A DNA stretch of 64,000 nt from assembly GCA_026120185.1 (NCBI GenBank), contig JANUWF010002051.1, forward strand, positions 62,001-126,000. The letters are read 5' to 3'. A program made the position numbers and the translations under genes. The DNA comes from Voacanga thouarsii. Taxonomy: Eukaryota; Streptophyta; Magnoliopsida; Gentianales; Apocynaceae. The stretch's first letter is position 1, and every line of letters starts with the position of its first letter. Positions 24,190 to 37,003 of the stretch are shown here, one piece after another. Below the pieces are notes generated by a model, which was given only the letters and a program-made list of their open reading frames with translations, did no database searches and had not been told where the DNA came from.

Positions 24190-26149
24190 ACGTCTAGATG
24201 TCTTCTGAATACTTTCTCCGTGAAAAGCTTGGTAAAAGGATCCGCTAGATTATTTGAGGAGAAAATCTGATAAACCACTATCTCTTGTTTCTAGATGAAC
24301 TCCCAAATCAAGTGATACTTATTTTCAATGTGTTTGCCCTTCTTATGGTTCCTTGGTTACTTGCATTGTAACACAACTCCAGAATTGTCACAGTATATAG
24401 TAGTAGGTTTGTCCATTTGTGGTACTACTCCAAGTTTTATAAGAAACATTTGGAGCTAAATTGCATCTTTTAAAGCTTCTGAAGCTACACATACTCAGCT
24501 TCTATTGTAGAATCAATAATGCAAGATTACTTAATACTCTTCTATGAAATAGCTCCTCCAGACAAAATGAAAATATATCCACTAATGGATTTTCTTTCAT
24601 CTTTATCTGTTTTGAAGTCTAAGTCAGTGTAACTGATAATAACTAAATCATCAACTCTGTAGACAAGCATATAATTCCTTGTTCCTTTCAGGTACTTGAG
24701 TATATGCTTCATAACTTGCCAATATTCTTCCTCTGAATATGACAAACATCTACTAATTATGCCTATGACAAATAAATATCTAGCTTTGTACAAAGTATGG
24801 TATATATGAGAATTTCCATTGTCGAAGTATAGGGAATCTTACTCATTCTTTCCTTTTCTTTATGTGTTTTAGAACACTACTTGGAAGATAAAGTCAATCC
24901 GTGCCTAAAGGATATAATTGCCCCTTTACACTGATTTATGCTAAACTTAACTAATATCTTATCAATATGGATATATTGGGATAACCTTAACATTCTTGAC
25001 TTCCTAAATCTAAGAAGTTTTATATCAAGAATATAGCTAGCTTCTGCCACATCTTTTATACTAAACTGACTTGATAGCCAAACCTTTATAGATGACAATG
25101 TCCTTACATCATTCTTAATGAATAGAATGTCATCTATATAAAATACCATAAAGGACACGTTATTCCCATATACTTTCCAATATACACATAGCTCATTCAC
25201 ATTTTGTATGAATCCATAAGACTTTACAATCTCATTAAAATATGTGTTCCATGCACATGATGCTTGTTTAAGTCTATAAATGAACTTTTTAAACTTGCAA
25301 ACAATATGCTCTTAGCCTTTTGCAATAAAGCCTTCAAGCTGAGTTATGTAGATATCTTCGCTAAGTAGCAATTTAGAAAAGTTATCTTGACATCCATTTG
25401 TTATATTTCATAGTTATAATGATATGCGATGACCAAGAGAATGCGAATGGACTTAACTACATATGAAAAGGTCTCCTCATAATCGATCCATTCTTTCTAA
25501 GTATAATCTTTTATAACTAAACTTACTTTAAAGGTTTCCACCTTTTCATGTACACCTCTCTTTCTTTTCTATACCCACTTACACCTAGTGGGTTTAATTC
25601 CTTCAATTGTAGTGATAATATCCCAAACTTGATTGAGATACATAAAGTCATTCTCGACATCTGTTGTCACTAGCCATTTGTTTGCATCAGTATTAACAAT
25701 AGTCTCATCGTATCTAGTGGGATCTTATTTCTGATAGTCAGAGACTACCTCAAAAGGCTTCTTCGACTCATTTTTCCGGAACCTTTGATATTCTCCCACA
25801 ACAACATGGCCCATTTTCTTTGGGAACATCTGGTTGTAGCTCTTTAGATTCCTCAATTGGGGTAGTAGAAGTTGAAATGTCGCTCAACTCCTCTTCTAAT
25901 TCCACCTTACTCAAGATCTTAGTGGATACACTTTGTTTATTCTCCAAATATCTAGCATGAGTACTCATAAGTACCTTTTACTCTTGGAGATGATAAAAAC
26001 ATCCACCCCTTGTTCATTTTTGATACCTTACAAAGTAGCACAATTTTGATCTTGGGTCTAACTTATTTTCTTTAGTCAGTACATAAGTTAGACAATCTCA
26101 TATCTTGAGATGATTTATATTAAGCTTGCGTCTAGTCCACATCTTAGAA
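24190..26149 (-). pseudogene. Copia-0 RNase H, reverse transcriptase and integrase end
   Basis: The minus strand resembles Copia-1 (34190-36150) along its whole length. Visible pieces include the reverse transcriptase segment VSFMVFYIDDILFIKND, in which YVDD has become YIDD, then SSQFSIKDVAEASYILDIKL, and RNase H segments ILKYLKGTRNYMLVYRVDD, DKDERKSISGYIF and LSGGAIS. Stops and shifts are frequent. The upstream part is cut at 26153 by the chromovirus insertion and resumes at 41729. Confidence 0.8.
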
Positions 26150-26153
26150 AGTG

Positions 26154-26919
26154 TGATACGGATCTAATTGTTTCAGAGCTCAATGATCTATTACAATTGC
26201 CCAATGGACCAATTGCTAAATCGAAAGTCTAACGATTTAAGGATGCTTTGCAAGATTTTATGTCTAATTGGTGATGAAAGCTATCCATTAAAGATATTAA
26301 AGGCTTCCAAAAGGCCTAAACATCATCAAACATTTTTATTTTAGATATTGGAAAGCCCAAAGAGAAGTGAGGGCTTATAAGCAACCCACAAGATCATAAT
26401 AAATATTCTGAAGATATTTTGTAGGACATAATAGTATTCCTCCTATTCTTTTACGAAATTATTATAATTGAATATTTCTATTTTATATAGGAAATTATTC
26501 TAGTTACCTAATTTCTTTAGGTAGTTATTCTAGTTTCCTAATCACTTTAGGGAATTGTTATATTTTAGTAATTTTTTATTTTTCAAGAAGTCTAACTCTA
26601 TATAAAGAGGCTTCTAACTATTATAATGGGGATTCATTCAATAATATAATTATGATTTTTATTCTCTTGCTGAGGGTTCTTTCTTGGATTCTTTAGTGAA
26701 CTAAGATATCTTTTTCATAGCAAGGATTGATCATCCATTGAGTGATATCACCTAGGGTCTTGTAGTGCTTTGCTTGCACGGTTTGTGGTTCTACTGAGGG
26801 TCTCTAGTTCTTTTGGTTTAGGGGTTTCAGATTGATCAAATCAACTTGTAATTGGGAAAGTTAGTCCTATCTTGATGATTTTCGGTTTACAAGTCTTTAG
26901 CTTGTGAGGTTTCGCATCA
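26154..26919 (+). repeat. Chromovirus 5' LTR
   Basis: Begins TGATACGGATCTAATTG and ends TTTCGCATCA. It contains a TATATAAAGAGGC segment near 26600 that could be the promoter TATA region. It matches the split 3' LTR along its whole length, including a stretch that in the 3' copy encodes the end of pol. Confidence 0.9.
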
Positions 26920-26922
26920 TCT

Positions 26923-26934
26923 TGGTATTAGAGC
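26923..26934 (+). other. Chromovirus primer-binding site
   Basis: TGGTATTAGAGC lies three bases after the 5' LTR and differs by one base from the initiator methionine tRNA complement TGGTATCAGAGC. Confidence 0.85.
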
Positions 26935-27421
26935 TAAGGCTCCCCAATCTAGGTTCTATCTTTTTTTGTTATTATTATTCATTTTTTTATTCTTCCCAAA
27001 GATAAAAAGTTCTTGATTCCTTGTTAGAAAAAAAAAAAGAAAAAAATTTGTTCTTTTAATTGCAAACAAAAAAGAAAAAAAAATCTTTTCTTGAAATACC
27101 TGATTGATTGTTTGGTACCTAGACTTCATCTGTTAACCATTCTCTTCACAAGTCAATTCATACTCTTGATTCTTAGAATAGTTTAGGCATTGCAAAATTG
27201 AATACTTTGGTGTGTCATTCTTTGGGTGATTTTTCTAAGCACTCAATCTTTCTAGGAGCCTAAAGAACTACTAGAGTGGTAAAAAGTAGAGGGAGAGAGT
27301 ATTATTTCAAAAGCTATTATAAAAAGCGCATACACGAGAGGAATGCCGTCTTTTTTAGTGTAAACACATGAGGTTGTGTGTGAGGACATATTTTACTAAC
27401 AATTCTTGTAGGTATTTAAAT

Positions 27422-28440
27422 ATGTCACAGGAACATAACAACAATTTTAAGAAACAAAAGCAAACAGAATCTTCCATGAAAGAGGAGATGAGCTTTCTAA
27501 CTACTTTGGAGCAAATTCAAAGACAACTTTCTTTCATGAATGGTAAATTGGATTGGACAGAAAGTGTGTAGTCTAGTGGAGCCAACAATTAACTGCTAGA
27601 AGAAAAACTCATAGAAGGGAAGAAGAAGTTGGAGATAATGAAGAGAACAAATGCTATAAAAAAGTAAACACAAAAAGACATAGAGATAGACCAAGGGGGA
27701 AAGAGAGGGAAGATGCCAACATTAACTTTATCAAAATGAAAATTCCTTCATTCCAAGGGAAAAATGACCTTGAAGCCTATTTGGAGTGGGAAAGAAAGAT
27801 TGAATTGGTATTTCACTGCTACAACTACTCCAAAGAGAAAAAAGTAAAGTTGCTTGTGATTAAATTTTCTCATTATGCTATTATTTGGTATGATCAATTA
27901 ATTAAATCAAGAAATAGAAATTATAAAGACCTTATTGAAACTTGGGATGATTTAAAGAAAATAATGAGAAAAAGATTTGCTACGTCACATTACTATAGGG
28001 AGCTTTATCAAAAGCTCCAAGTACTTACCCAATAGAATAAAAGCATAGAGGACTATTACAAGGAGGTAGAGATGGCCATGATTCGAGCTAATATGGTGGT
28101 AGATAATGAAGCTACATTGGCAAGATTCTTACAAAGAATAAATCGAGACATTGCTAATATGATGGAACTTCATCATTATATAGATTTGTAGGAGATGTTT
28201 CATATGGAGATAAAGGCAAAAAAAAAAACTCAAAAGAAAGGGAATATCCAAACCTTCATTCAACCAATCTACTTCATCTAGAACCAATTGGAGAAGGAAA
28301 GTTAAGCCAACAATCAAAGAAACTCCTAAGGACAAAGGTAAATCAATTAAACCCCCTAAAAGAAGTAGAGAATTTGTTTGTTTCAAATGTAGGGGACATT
28401 TACATGCATCCCACCAATATCTAAATATTCGAGTGATGAT
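27422..28440 (+). pseudogene. Chromovirus gag
   Basis: The likely start is the ATG at 27422 (MSQEHNNNFKK). The capsid core at 27736-28035 reads MKIPSFQGKNDLEAYLEWE, KKVKLLVIKFSHYAIIWYD and MRKRFATSHYYRELYQKLQ, a typical retrotransposon gag domain. After a stop at 28033 it goes on as EDYYKEVEMAMIRANM and ATLARFLQRINRDIANMMEL. A degraded zinc knuckle near 28380 starts CFKC but lacks the final cysteine. Stops, and a shift between the N-terminal piece and the core, make it non-functional. Confidence 0.85.
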
Positions 28441-28559
28441 TATTAAAGATGGAGAATTGGTAAATGATAGTGAAAGTGACAACTCCTTGCCACCCTTTGA
28501 AAATGATAATGAAGATAAATGCATTGAATATCCTGTAGATGGAGTCCTTGTGATAAGAT

Positions 28560-30540
28560 GAGTATTGAACTTGCAATTTAAGGAAGGTGACAACAAGGAG
28601 CAAAGGAAAAATATCTTCCATGCAAGGTGTTTTGTCAATGGCAAGGTATGTAATTTAATTATTGATGGTGAAAGTTGTACTATGTAGCTAGCATTACTCT
28701 TATGGGGAAATTAGCATTATCTTGGATGAAACATTCTAAATCCTACAAATTGTAATAGTTAAATGACTATAGGAAGGTAAGAGTTACTACGCAAATATTG
28801 GTAACATTCTCCATTGGAAGATACAAGAATGATGTCTTATGTGATGTAGTTCACATGGAAGCTGGTCACATCCTTTTGGGATGTCTATGGCAATTTGATC
28901 ATAAAGTGGTACATGATGGTTATAAGAACAAATATACTTTGTACATAACCATAAAAAATCATCCTTGCACCCTTACTCCAAAACAAGTGTATAAAACTCA
29001 AAAGGGAAAAGAAAAAGAGAATGATGAAAAAAAAAAATCAAAAGAAAAAAGAAAAGAAAGAGAAGAGAGGGGTGGGAAAAAAATGAATGGAAAAATAAGA
29101 AAGAAATGGAAAAGCAAAAAAATGCAAAAGAGAGAAAAGTGATTGAAGCTATTAATGTAAATGAGCCTGTGGTCTTAATCCTTTTTAAGAAGTCTCTTTT
29201 TGCTACTAACGCTCTTGAGTTCTTTTGTTCAGATATTGTAGGAATTTGAAGATGCATTTTTCGAGGAACTCCCTAAGAGACTACCACCAATCAAGACAAT
29301 TGAACATCAAATTAATTTTGTTCCTGGAGCTATTATCCCAAACCGCCCCACCAATAGAAGTAATCCTGAAGAAATAAAGGAGTTACAAAAGTAAGTAGAG
29401 GAACTTCTAGCTAAGAGCATGTAAGGAAAAGTTTAAGTCCATGTGTTGTACCGATTTTGTTGGTTCCAAAAAAATATGGTACTTGGCATATGTGTTTTGA
29501 TTGTAGAGCAATTAACAACATAATGATAAAGTATCGTCACCCTATCCTTAGATTAGATGACATGTTGGATGAATTGTATGCTTCTAGTATTTTTATAAAA
29601 ATTGATTTAAAATTTGGATACTATCAAATTACCATTAGGGAAATGGATAAGTGGAAAACTATATTTAAAACAAAATATGGGCTTTATGAATAGTTAGTAA
29701 TGACTTTTGGACTTACAAATGCACTTAACACTTTCATGAGATTAATGAATCATGTGTTGTGTGAGTTCATTGGCAAATTTGTGGTTGTATACTTTGATGA
29801 CATTTTGATTTATAGTAAATCTTTTGATGAGCATATGTCACATGTAAAACTTGTTCTACTTGCATTAAGGAAAGAAAAACTATATGCAAATATTGAAAAG
29901 TGTAGTTTTTGCATAGAAAATATTACTTTTCTTGGATTTGTGGTAAGTTTTAGAAGGATTAAAGTTGAATAATCTAAGGTCAAGGTAATCAAGGATTGGC
30001 CAATACCTATCAATGCTAATGAGATAAGAAATTTTCATGGTTTGGCTAGATTTTATAGAAGATTTGTAAAAGATTTTCGTACCATTACTCCACCCCTAAT
30101 TGAAGTTATCATCAAGAATATTGGTTTCAAATGAGGTAGTAAACAAAAGCATGCATTCAAAAGAGCTTAAAGGTAAGTTATGTACTACACCTTTACTTAT
30201 ATTATCAAATTTTCATTAAATTTTTGAAATAGAATGTGATGCATCGAGAATGGATATTGGTGCTATTATCTGGAGCTACATTGAGCTATCCAACATACAA
30301 TAAGGAGTTGTATGCTTTAGTGAGGACATTACAAACTTAGCAACATTATCTCTGACCTAAGGAATTTATAATCCATTCAGACTATGAATCACTGAAACAC
30401 TTGAAATGATAAGGTAAGATTAACAAAAGACATGTTAGATGGCTTGAATTTATTGAGACCTTACTCTATATGATCAAATACAAGCAAGGTAAGGAGAATG
30501 TGGTTGCTGATTTACTCTCTAGAAGGTACACTCTTCTTAA
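28560..30540 (+). pseudogene. Chromovirus protease, reverse transcriptase and RNase H
   Basis: A protease-like stretch (CNLIIDGESCT near 28655, then SIGRYKNDVLCDVVHMEAGH) precedes a lysine- and glutamate-rich linker at 28980-29145. The polymerase begins near 29250 with ELPKRLPPIKTIEHQINF and continues with [37 protein letters not shown] and [12 protein letters not shown]; the catalytic FDD is intact at 29793-29801. FHGLARFYRRFVKDF marks the end of the polymerase. RNase H pieces (FEIECDAS, then [13 protein letters not shown] near 30500) follow with many stops. At least three stops and several shifts disrupt it. Confidence 0.85.
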
Positions 30541-30759
30541 CACCTTTTAACCTAAGTTACTTTGATTTGAATATGTTAAGGAGCTGTATGAGAAAGATGG
30601 TGAGTTTAGTTCTATCTTCAATACTTGTGAAAAAGGTTCTTGTGGACAAGTTTATAGGCATGATGGTTTTTTGTTCAAAACTAATAGACTTTGTGTCCCT
30701 AAATGCACTTTGCGAGAATTATTGTTTAAACAAGCTCATAAAGGAGGTTTAATGGGATA

Positions 30760-31774
30760 TTTGGTATGACAAAAACTTTAGATGTCTTGCATGAACATTT
30801 TTTTGGCCAAAGATGAAAAAAGATGTTCAAAGGTTTAGTTCTAAATGCATTATTTGTAAAAAGGTTAAATCTAAACTGTCTCCACATGGTTTATACATGT
30901 CTTTATCTGTACCTAATAAACCTTTGATTGATATTTCTATGGACTTTATTTTAGGTTTACCTAGGTCAAAAAGAGGTACGGATACAATCTTTATGGTTAT
31001 CGATAGATTTTTCTAGAATAGTATATTTTATATGTTGTAGTAAGATGGATTGTGCATCTCACATTGTTGATTTGTTTTTTAAAGAAATTATTCTGATAGG
31101 GATGTAAAATTTTTGAGTCATTTTACGAGTTTTGTGGAACAAGCTTGGCACTAAATTGTTATACTCTACTACTTGTCATTCACAAACTGATAGACAAACT
31201 AAAGTAGTAAATAGGACTCTCATAGAGATGTTAAGGGCAATCATACAAAAGAATTTCAGAATTTGGGAAGATTGTTTGCCTTACATTGAGTTTGCATATT
31301 ATAGAAGTGTTCATTTTGCTACTCACTTTTCACCTTTTGAGATTGTTTATGGTTTTAATCCTCTTACTCCTTTAGATTTGTTGCCTTTGCCTATTGATCA
31401 AAAGTTAAATTTTGATGGTAAGCAGAAAGTAGATTTTGTGAAGAGTTTATATGAAAAGATAAAGATAAAAATTGAGAAGAGGAATCAAACTGTTGCCAAT
31501 AAGGTGAATAAATGAAGGAAACAAGTTATGTTTGAACTTGGTGACTGGATTTGAGTACACCTTCGTAAAGGAAGATTTCCTAACTTCAGGAAATCTAAGC
31601 TTGATCCATGTGAGGCTAGACCATTCCAAGTATTGGAAAGAATAAATGATAATTCTTACAAGATGGATCTCCCAAGTGAGTTTAATATTTCTACTACTTT
31701 CAATGTTTTTAATCTATCTTTGTTTGAGATAAGGGATGATGATTCGAAGATAAATCCTCTTCAAAAAATGAGGA
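30760..31774 (+). pseudogene. Chromovirus integrase
   Basis: MKKDVQRFSSKCIICKKVKS gives the end of the zinc-binding domain. DISMDFILGLPRSKRGTDTI holds the first catalytic aspartate. STTCHSQTDRQTKVVNRTL aligns with the segment carrying the catalytic glutamate, here replaced by lysine. WEDCLPYIEFAYYRSVHF and PFEIVYGFNPLTPLDLLP follow. The C-terminal domain includes HLRKGRFPNFRKSKLD, VLERINDNSYKMDLP and TTFNVFNLSLF. The family's pol end continues into the 3' LTR, in a shifted frame, as HPSVLRPKNPLQLPNRPVTR. Stops at several points and the glutamate change indicate inactivity. Confidence 0.85.
31761..31774 (+). other. Chromovirus polypurine tract
   Basis: TCAAAAAATGAGGA lies directly before the 3' LTR start TGATAAGC. 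It is purine-rich but has one internal T, so it is a weak tract. Confidence 0.6.
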
Positions 31775-32368
31775 TGATAAGCATCCAAGTGTCTTGAGGC
31801 CCAAGAATCCATTACAATTACCCAATAGACCGGTTACTAGATTGAGAGCTAAACGATTTAAGGATGCTTTACAATGTTTTTTGTCCAATTGGCGACAAGA
31901 GTTGTCCATTAAAAATATTGAAGGCTTCCAAAAAACCCAGATATCATCAAATATCTTTATTTTAGAGATTGGAGAGCCTAAAAAGAATTGTAGGCTTATA
32001 GGCAGCCCAAAGTATCATAATGAATATTCTGAAGATATTCTGTAGGACAGAATATTATTCCACCTATTCTTTTAGGAAATTATTATAATTGAATATTTCT
32101 GTTTTCTATAGGAAATTATCCTAATTGTCTAATTTCTTTAGATAATTATCTAATTTCCTAATCACTTTAGGGAATTGTTATGTTTTCGTAATTTCTTATT
32201 TTCTAAGAAGCTAAACTCTATATAAAGAGGCTTCTAACTATTGTATTAGAGATTCATTGATAATACAATTGTATGTTTTATTTTCTGTGTAAGAGTTCTT
32301 TCTTGAGTTCCTTAACAGACTAAAATATCCATTACCTAGCAAAGGTTTGATTATCCTTGGAGTGATAT
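31775..32368 (+). repeat. Chromovirus 3' LTR, part 1
   Basis: Begins TGATAAGCATCCAAGTG. It includes the coding end of pol for about the first 270 bases, then the LTR promoter region. It is interrupted by Copia-1 after GATAT (32364-32368). Confidence 0.9.
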
Positions 32369-34126
32369 TGAAGATTCAATTGCGAGCGAAACACAGCCAA
32401 AAAATCAGCCGAACAACAGGAAAAATTGTAGCTTTCCTGCGTGAAGAAGAAAGGGGGAAAAAAAAATATAATTTTTCCTTATTACCTCTTCTTGTTCTCA
32501 AAATTTGCTAGACTGGAATATGAGGAATTAGGGTAGGCATACTGGTGGAAACCTCTGGTGTGATTCCTGCAAACCTCCTACTCCGTCTTTGCATGTATGT
32601 GAATGACAATCTCTCGATCTTCCAGTATATGGCCTGCCTAATCCTGTTTGGTGAATAGCTTATAGGCTAAGGAATATTTTCTGGAGAAAAAGACGTCTGG
32701 TTTTTTTTTTCACAGAGAAGAAGCAGTTAAGGGGGGAAAAAAAACCAATGTTATTATATTCATTCTCCTGTTTAACCTAAATAAAACCCTAGGTTAAACT
32801 GGACTGACCCATTGGACTCTTAGTTTAGTCTTTTGAACCAAATTAATTATTCTAATTAGAACCAAACAAATGGCCCAATAAATAATTAATTTTTCGGCCT
32901 AAATAAACTAGTTCAATTAATTAGCTTATATTAGTTTAATCCCAAGTTAATCCCCAATTATTTAAATTAGGCCAAAGTCCTGAATAATTAATTAACCTAC
33001 CAAATTAATTTAATTAATTCTCTCTCTCTATGAACCTTTATTTTATTCTAACCCAATAATTAAATTAGATTAAAATCAAATAAATTCTATTTATTTTAAT
33101 TTAAGACTAATTCCTTAGCTTGAATTTAATTAGGACTCACGGTCTATACTGAGGACCAAAAGACACACCGCCTTGGCTACTAAAATGACCAAAATACCCT
33201 TGCCATATAAATAGATGTATTTTGCATTTTAAATATTTTCTAATATCACTATAAGAAAATATTGACCCCAATGACAATGTTGCGTTAGCAAAGTCTCCGA
33301 CCTACAGATGAAATGACTAGAATACCCCTCTACACATCGTCGTACATTTAGAAAGGAAGAAGTGTACTAACACCTCTCTAAATGACATCTACCATCCTTA
33401 TGCTTCTAGTCCAATGAACCACGGCTTCTTGGAGCGTTTCTACTTTCCAAGGGAACTACCCTAAAGCAAACATTCAAGTTATATTTCTCAGGGTCCTGGA
33501 TATTTAGATCATTCAGATAACCACAATGGGTGATATAGTATAGAAACTATCTTATACAAATCTGTCTTAACTAACAAGTCACGCATACCCAACATGCAAG
33601 TATATTGGTCCTACGATAAAACCTTAACTTTAGCATATCAAAGTACATGCTTCTAGTTTCGTCAGACCACCAACTTATACTTAAATCGTAGAGTACTAGT
33701 TCACGTTGTAGTAGTAGTAGTCTAGATTTCTACCATATAGTACTTTAAGAAACCACTACTACAGGTCCTGTTTTACGTATTTGAAATACGCTTATATCAT
33801 TAAGTGAGTGGACTACTCACTGGCTAAAGGTAAGCCATTCCCCATTTGGAATTCACAACATAATAACCTAAACATGATGAGATTCCCATTCTCATCAATC
33901 AGTTAAGAACGAGCGTTTATGTGTTAAGTAACCCGTGATCCATACCTTACTGTGAAAGACCTCTATTCACATGGACCACTTACTTAAACATAATAGGTCT
34001 TTTCCAAACGTAATTGAATACAAATAAAAATGTAAATTCACAAACAATTTCTGAAAATAAATTCTTTTATTAAAAAATTCGATAGTTACATCAGAAACCT
34101 AGTCTAAGAGGGCATATTTCCCAACA
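32369..34126 (-). repeat. Copia-1 3' LTR
   Basis: TGAAGATTCAATTGCGAG...CCCAACA. It is longer than the right copy by a short segment near 32565-32605 (CCTGCAAACCTCCTACTCC region). Confidence 0.95.
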
Positions 34127-34138
34127 ATTTCCCACTTG
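34127..34138 (-). other. Copia-1 polypurine tract
   Basis: On the minus strand CAAGTGGGAAAT lies immediately before the 3' LTR start TGTTGGG. This is the usual tract of this Copia type. Confidence 0.85.
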
Positions 34139-34189
34139 TACTCTAAAACTATGTAAGTCCGTAGGTATCCACCCCTATGGCATCTAAGT

Positions 34190-35560
34190 GTCTCTTGAAG
34201 ACTCTCTCAGCCAAAGGCTTGGTGAATGGATCTGCTAGATTGTTCTCTGAGGCAATTTGTTCCACCACGATTTCCCATCTCTAGATGAAATCCCGGATCA
34301 GGTGGTACTTTCTCTCGATATGCTTCCCCTTTTTGTGGTTCCTGGGTTCTTTAGATTGTGATACTACTCCACTGTTGTCACAATACATCACAATTGGCCT
34401 ATTTATGTGTGGCACGACTCCAAGTTCTAAAAGGAACTTCCGGAGCCAGACTACTTCCTTGGATGCCTTCGAAACTGCCACATACTTAGCTTCCATAGTC
34501 AAATCAGCAATGTAAGATTACTTGATACTCCTCCATGAAATGGCTCCTCCAGACAAGGTGAAGACATATTCACTAGTGAATTTTCTCTCATCCTTATTCG
34601 CATAGAAGTCTGAGTCTGCGTATCCTGTAGGAACCAAGTCATTAGCCCTGTAAACCAACATATGATCTCTCGTTCCCTTGAGGTACTTGAGAATATGCTT
34701 TACAGCTTGCCAATGAACCTCCCCAGGGTTTGACTGATATTTGCTAACTACGCCTACAGCAAAGCAGATATCTGGCCTAGTACATAGCATGGCGTACATG
34801 AGACTTCCCATAGTCGAAGCGTAGGGAATCTTACTCATTCTGTCCTTTTCTTCTTGAGATGGACAGTCCCTTGAAGAAAATGACAACCCATATCTGTAAG
34901 GAATTAGAGCTCTCTTGCATGAGTCCATGCTGTACTTGGCCAACATCTTGTCAATGTATGCCGCTTGAGATAATCCTAACATTCTCTATTTCCTATTTCT
35001 AAGAAGTCTAATCCCGAGAATGTAGTTGGCTTCTCCCAAGTCTTTCATACTAAATTGACTAGACAGCCAAATCCTTATAGATGACAATGGCCCTACACCA
35101 TTTCCAATGAGTAGAATGTCATCTACATACAAGACAAGAAAAACTACATTAATGCCTTTAAGTTTTCTGCACACACATAGTTCATCCTCGTTTTGAATAA
35201 ATCGTCAAAATGAATGTTCCATGCTCTCGATGCCTGCTTAAGTCTATAAACGGATTTTTTAAGCTTGCAAACCATATGTTCTTGGCCTTCAGCAATAAAG
35301 CCTTCCGGTTGGGACATATAGATGTCTTCACTAAGATAGCCATTTAAAAATGCCGTCTTGACATCCATTTTCCATATCTTGTAGTCATAATGATATGCAA
35401 TGGCAAGGAGGATACAGATGGATTTAAGCATGGCTACCGAGGAAAAGGTTTCCTCATAATCGATTCCCTCTTTCTGAATATACCCTTTCGCCATAAGCCT
35501 AGCTTTGAAGGTTTCCACCTTCTCAACTACTCCCCTCTTCCTCTTGTATACCTACTTACA
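34190..35560 (-). pseudogene. Copia-1 reverse transcriptase and RNase H
   Basis: From 35518 the minus strand reads FKARLMAKGYIQKEGIDYEE, KMDVKTAFLNGYLSEDIYM, SQPEGFIAEGQEHMVCKLKK and YRLKQASRAWN. After a frameshift it continues with VVFLVLYVDDILLIGN, where the catalytic YVDD at 35118-35129 is intact, then FSMKDLGEANYILGIRL. RNase H follows with MLGLSQAAYIDKMLAKY, SLMYAMLCTRPDICFAVGVV, HILKYLKGTRDHMLVYR, SGYVF-like SEYVFTLSGGAISW, then EAKYVAVSKASKEVVWLRKF and KHIERKYHLIRDFI. About three breaks are visible. It is otherwise close to full domain length. Confidence 0.88.
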
Positions 35561-37000
35561 CCTAATGGGTTTTATCCCTTCTGGTGAAGCTATAAGATCC
35601 CAAACCTGATTAAAGTATATAAACTCAATCTCGGCTTTTATTGCTTCATGCCATAAATTTGCATCGGCATCAGAAATAGCCTCCTTGTATCTAATGGGGT
35701 CTTATTCCTGATAGTCGAAGACTAGCTCGAAAGCTTCTCCAGTCTATCTCTCTGGAACCCTAAACACTCTCCCATTACAACGAGGCTCTATCTGTAGAGG
35801 CTCTTGAGGCTATGCCTCTTCTTGTTCCACAATCGGGTTAGAAGAAGTTGATTCTGAAGATAACTTCTCCTCAAGTTCCAACCTAGTCGAACCTTTCGTG
35901 GAGGTACTCTGATCATCCTCTAAGTATCTAGCATTGGTACTAATCAGTACTTTCTACTATTTAGGATAATAAAAGTAACCACACTTTGTCCCTTTTGGAT
36001 ACCCAACAAAATAGTATAATTCTGATCTTGGTTCCAACTTGTCTCCCTTGACCAGTACATAAGCTGGACAATCCCATATCCTGAGATGATTTAGACTTGG
36101 CTTATGCCCAATCCACATCTCATAGAGAGTCCTAGGTACTGACTTGGAAGGCACTAAGTTCAGAATGTATACCGCTGTTTTCAGAGCATATCCTCAAAAA
36201 GATACTGGAAGAGTAGCATGAGACACCATGCTTCGGACTATTTTCATCAGTGTCCTGTTCCTTCTCTCAGCTACTCCGTTCTGCTGGGGTGTTCTCAGTA
36301 CAGAGAGTTGGGATACTATTCCATGATGTACTATGTAGTCCTTGAATTCACCCAAGAGGTACTCTCCACCACGTCCGATCGTAAAGTCTTGATCAATTTA
36401 CCTGTCGAACGCTCTACTTCAGCATTAAACTCTTTGAACTTGTCAAAAGAGTCAGACTTGTGTCTCATTAGGTAAATATAACCAAACCTTGTACAATCAT
36501 CTGTGAAAGTGATGAAGTACTCAAAACCCCCTCTAGTTGGTGTAGACAAGGGACCACACACATTAATGTGAACAAGATTCAATACCTCATTGGCTCTATC
36601 TGCCTTTGGGGTAAATGACCTTTTGGTCATCTTTTCCCATTAGGCAGGATTCACACTGAGGTTAATTTTTCAATCTCAATGAGCCCAAAGGCCCATCATG
36701 GATTAGCCTCAAAATTCTGATTGAGTTGATATGACCCAACTTTAGATGCTAAAGGTATAAGTCATTGACATTGGTCTTTTTCTTCATTGTTTAAAGGTTC
36801 AGATTGAGCATTATTTAATTAATTGTTAATAGGGTTTAAGAAAAATATATTCCTATACATGTGCCAAGTACATAAAATTTCTCCATCTCTACTAATAGAA
36901 ATACTAGAATGGAAAGATACAGAATATCCTTGATTTATTAGTTTCGCAATCAAAATCAAGTTCTGTCAAAATCCAGGTACATATAAAATATATATCAAAA
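35561..37000 (-). pseudogene. Copia-1 integrase
   Basis: The core begins in VLNLVHINVCGPLSTPTRGG with YFITFTDD downstream. The first catalytic aspartate (usual HTDVCGP) is asparagine here, codon AAT. The second motif, normally SDRGGEY, reads SDVVEST. A later part at 36154-35957 reads MPSKSVPRTLYEMWIGHKPS, RIWDCPAYVLVKGDKLEP and YYFVGYPKGTKCGYFYY. The linker to the polymerase (about 35560-35950) is acidic and serine-rich with several stops. The enzyme would be inactive. Confidence 0.85.
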
Positions 37001-37003
37001 CCA

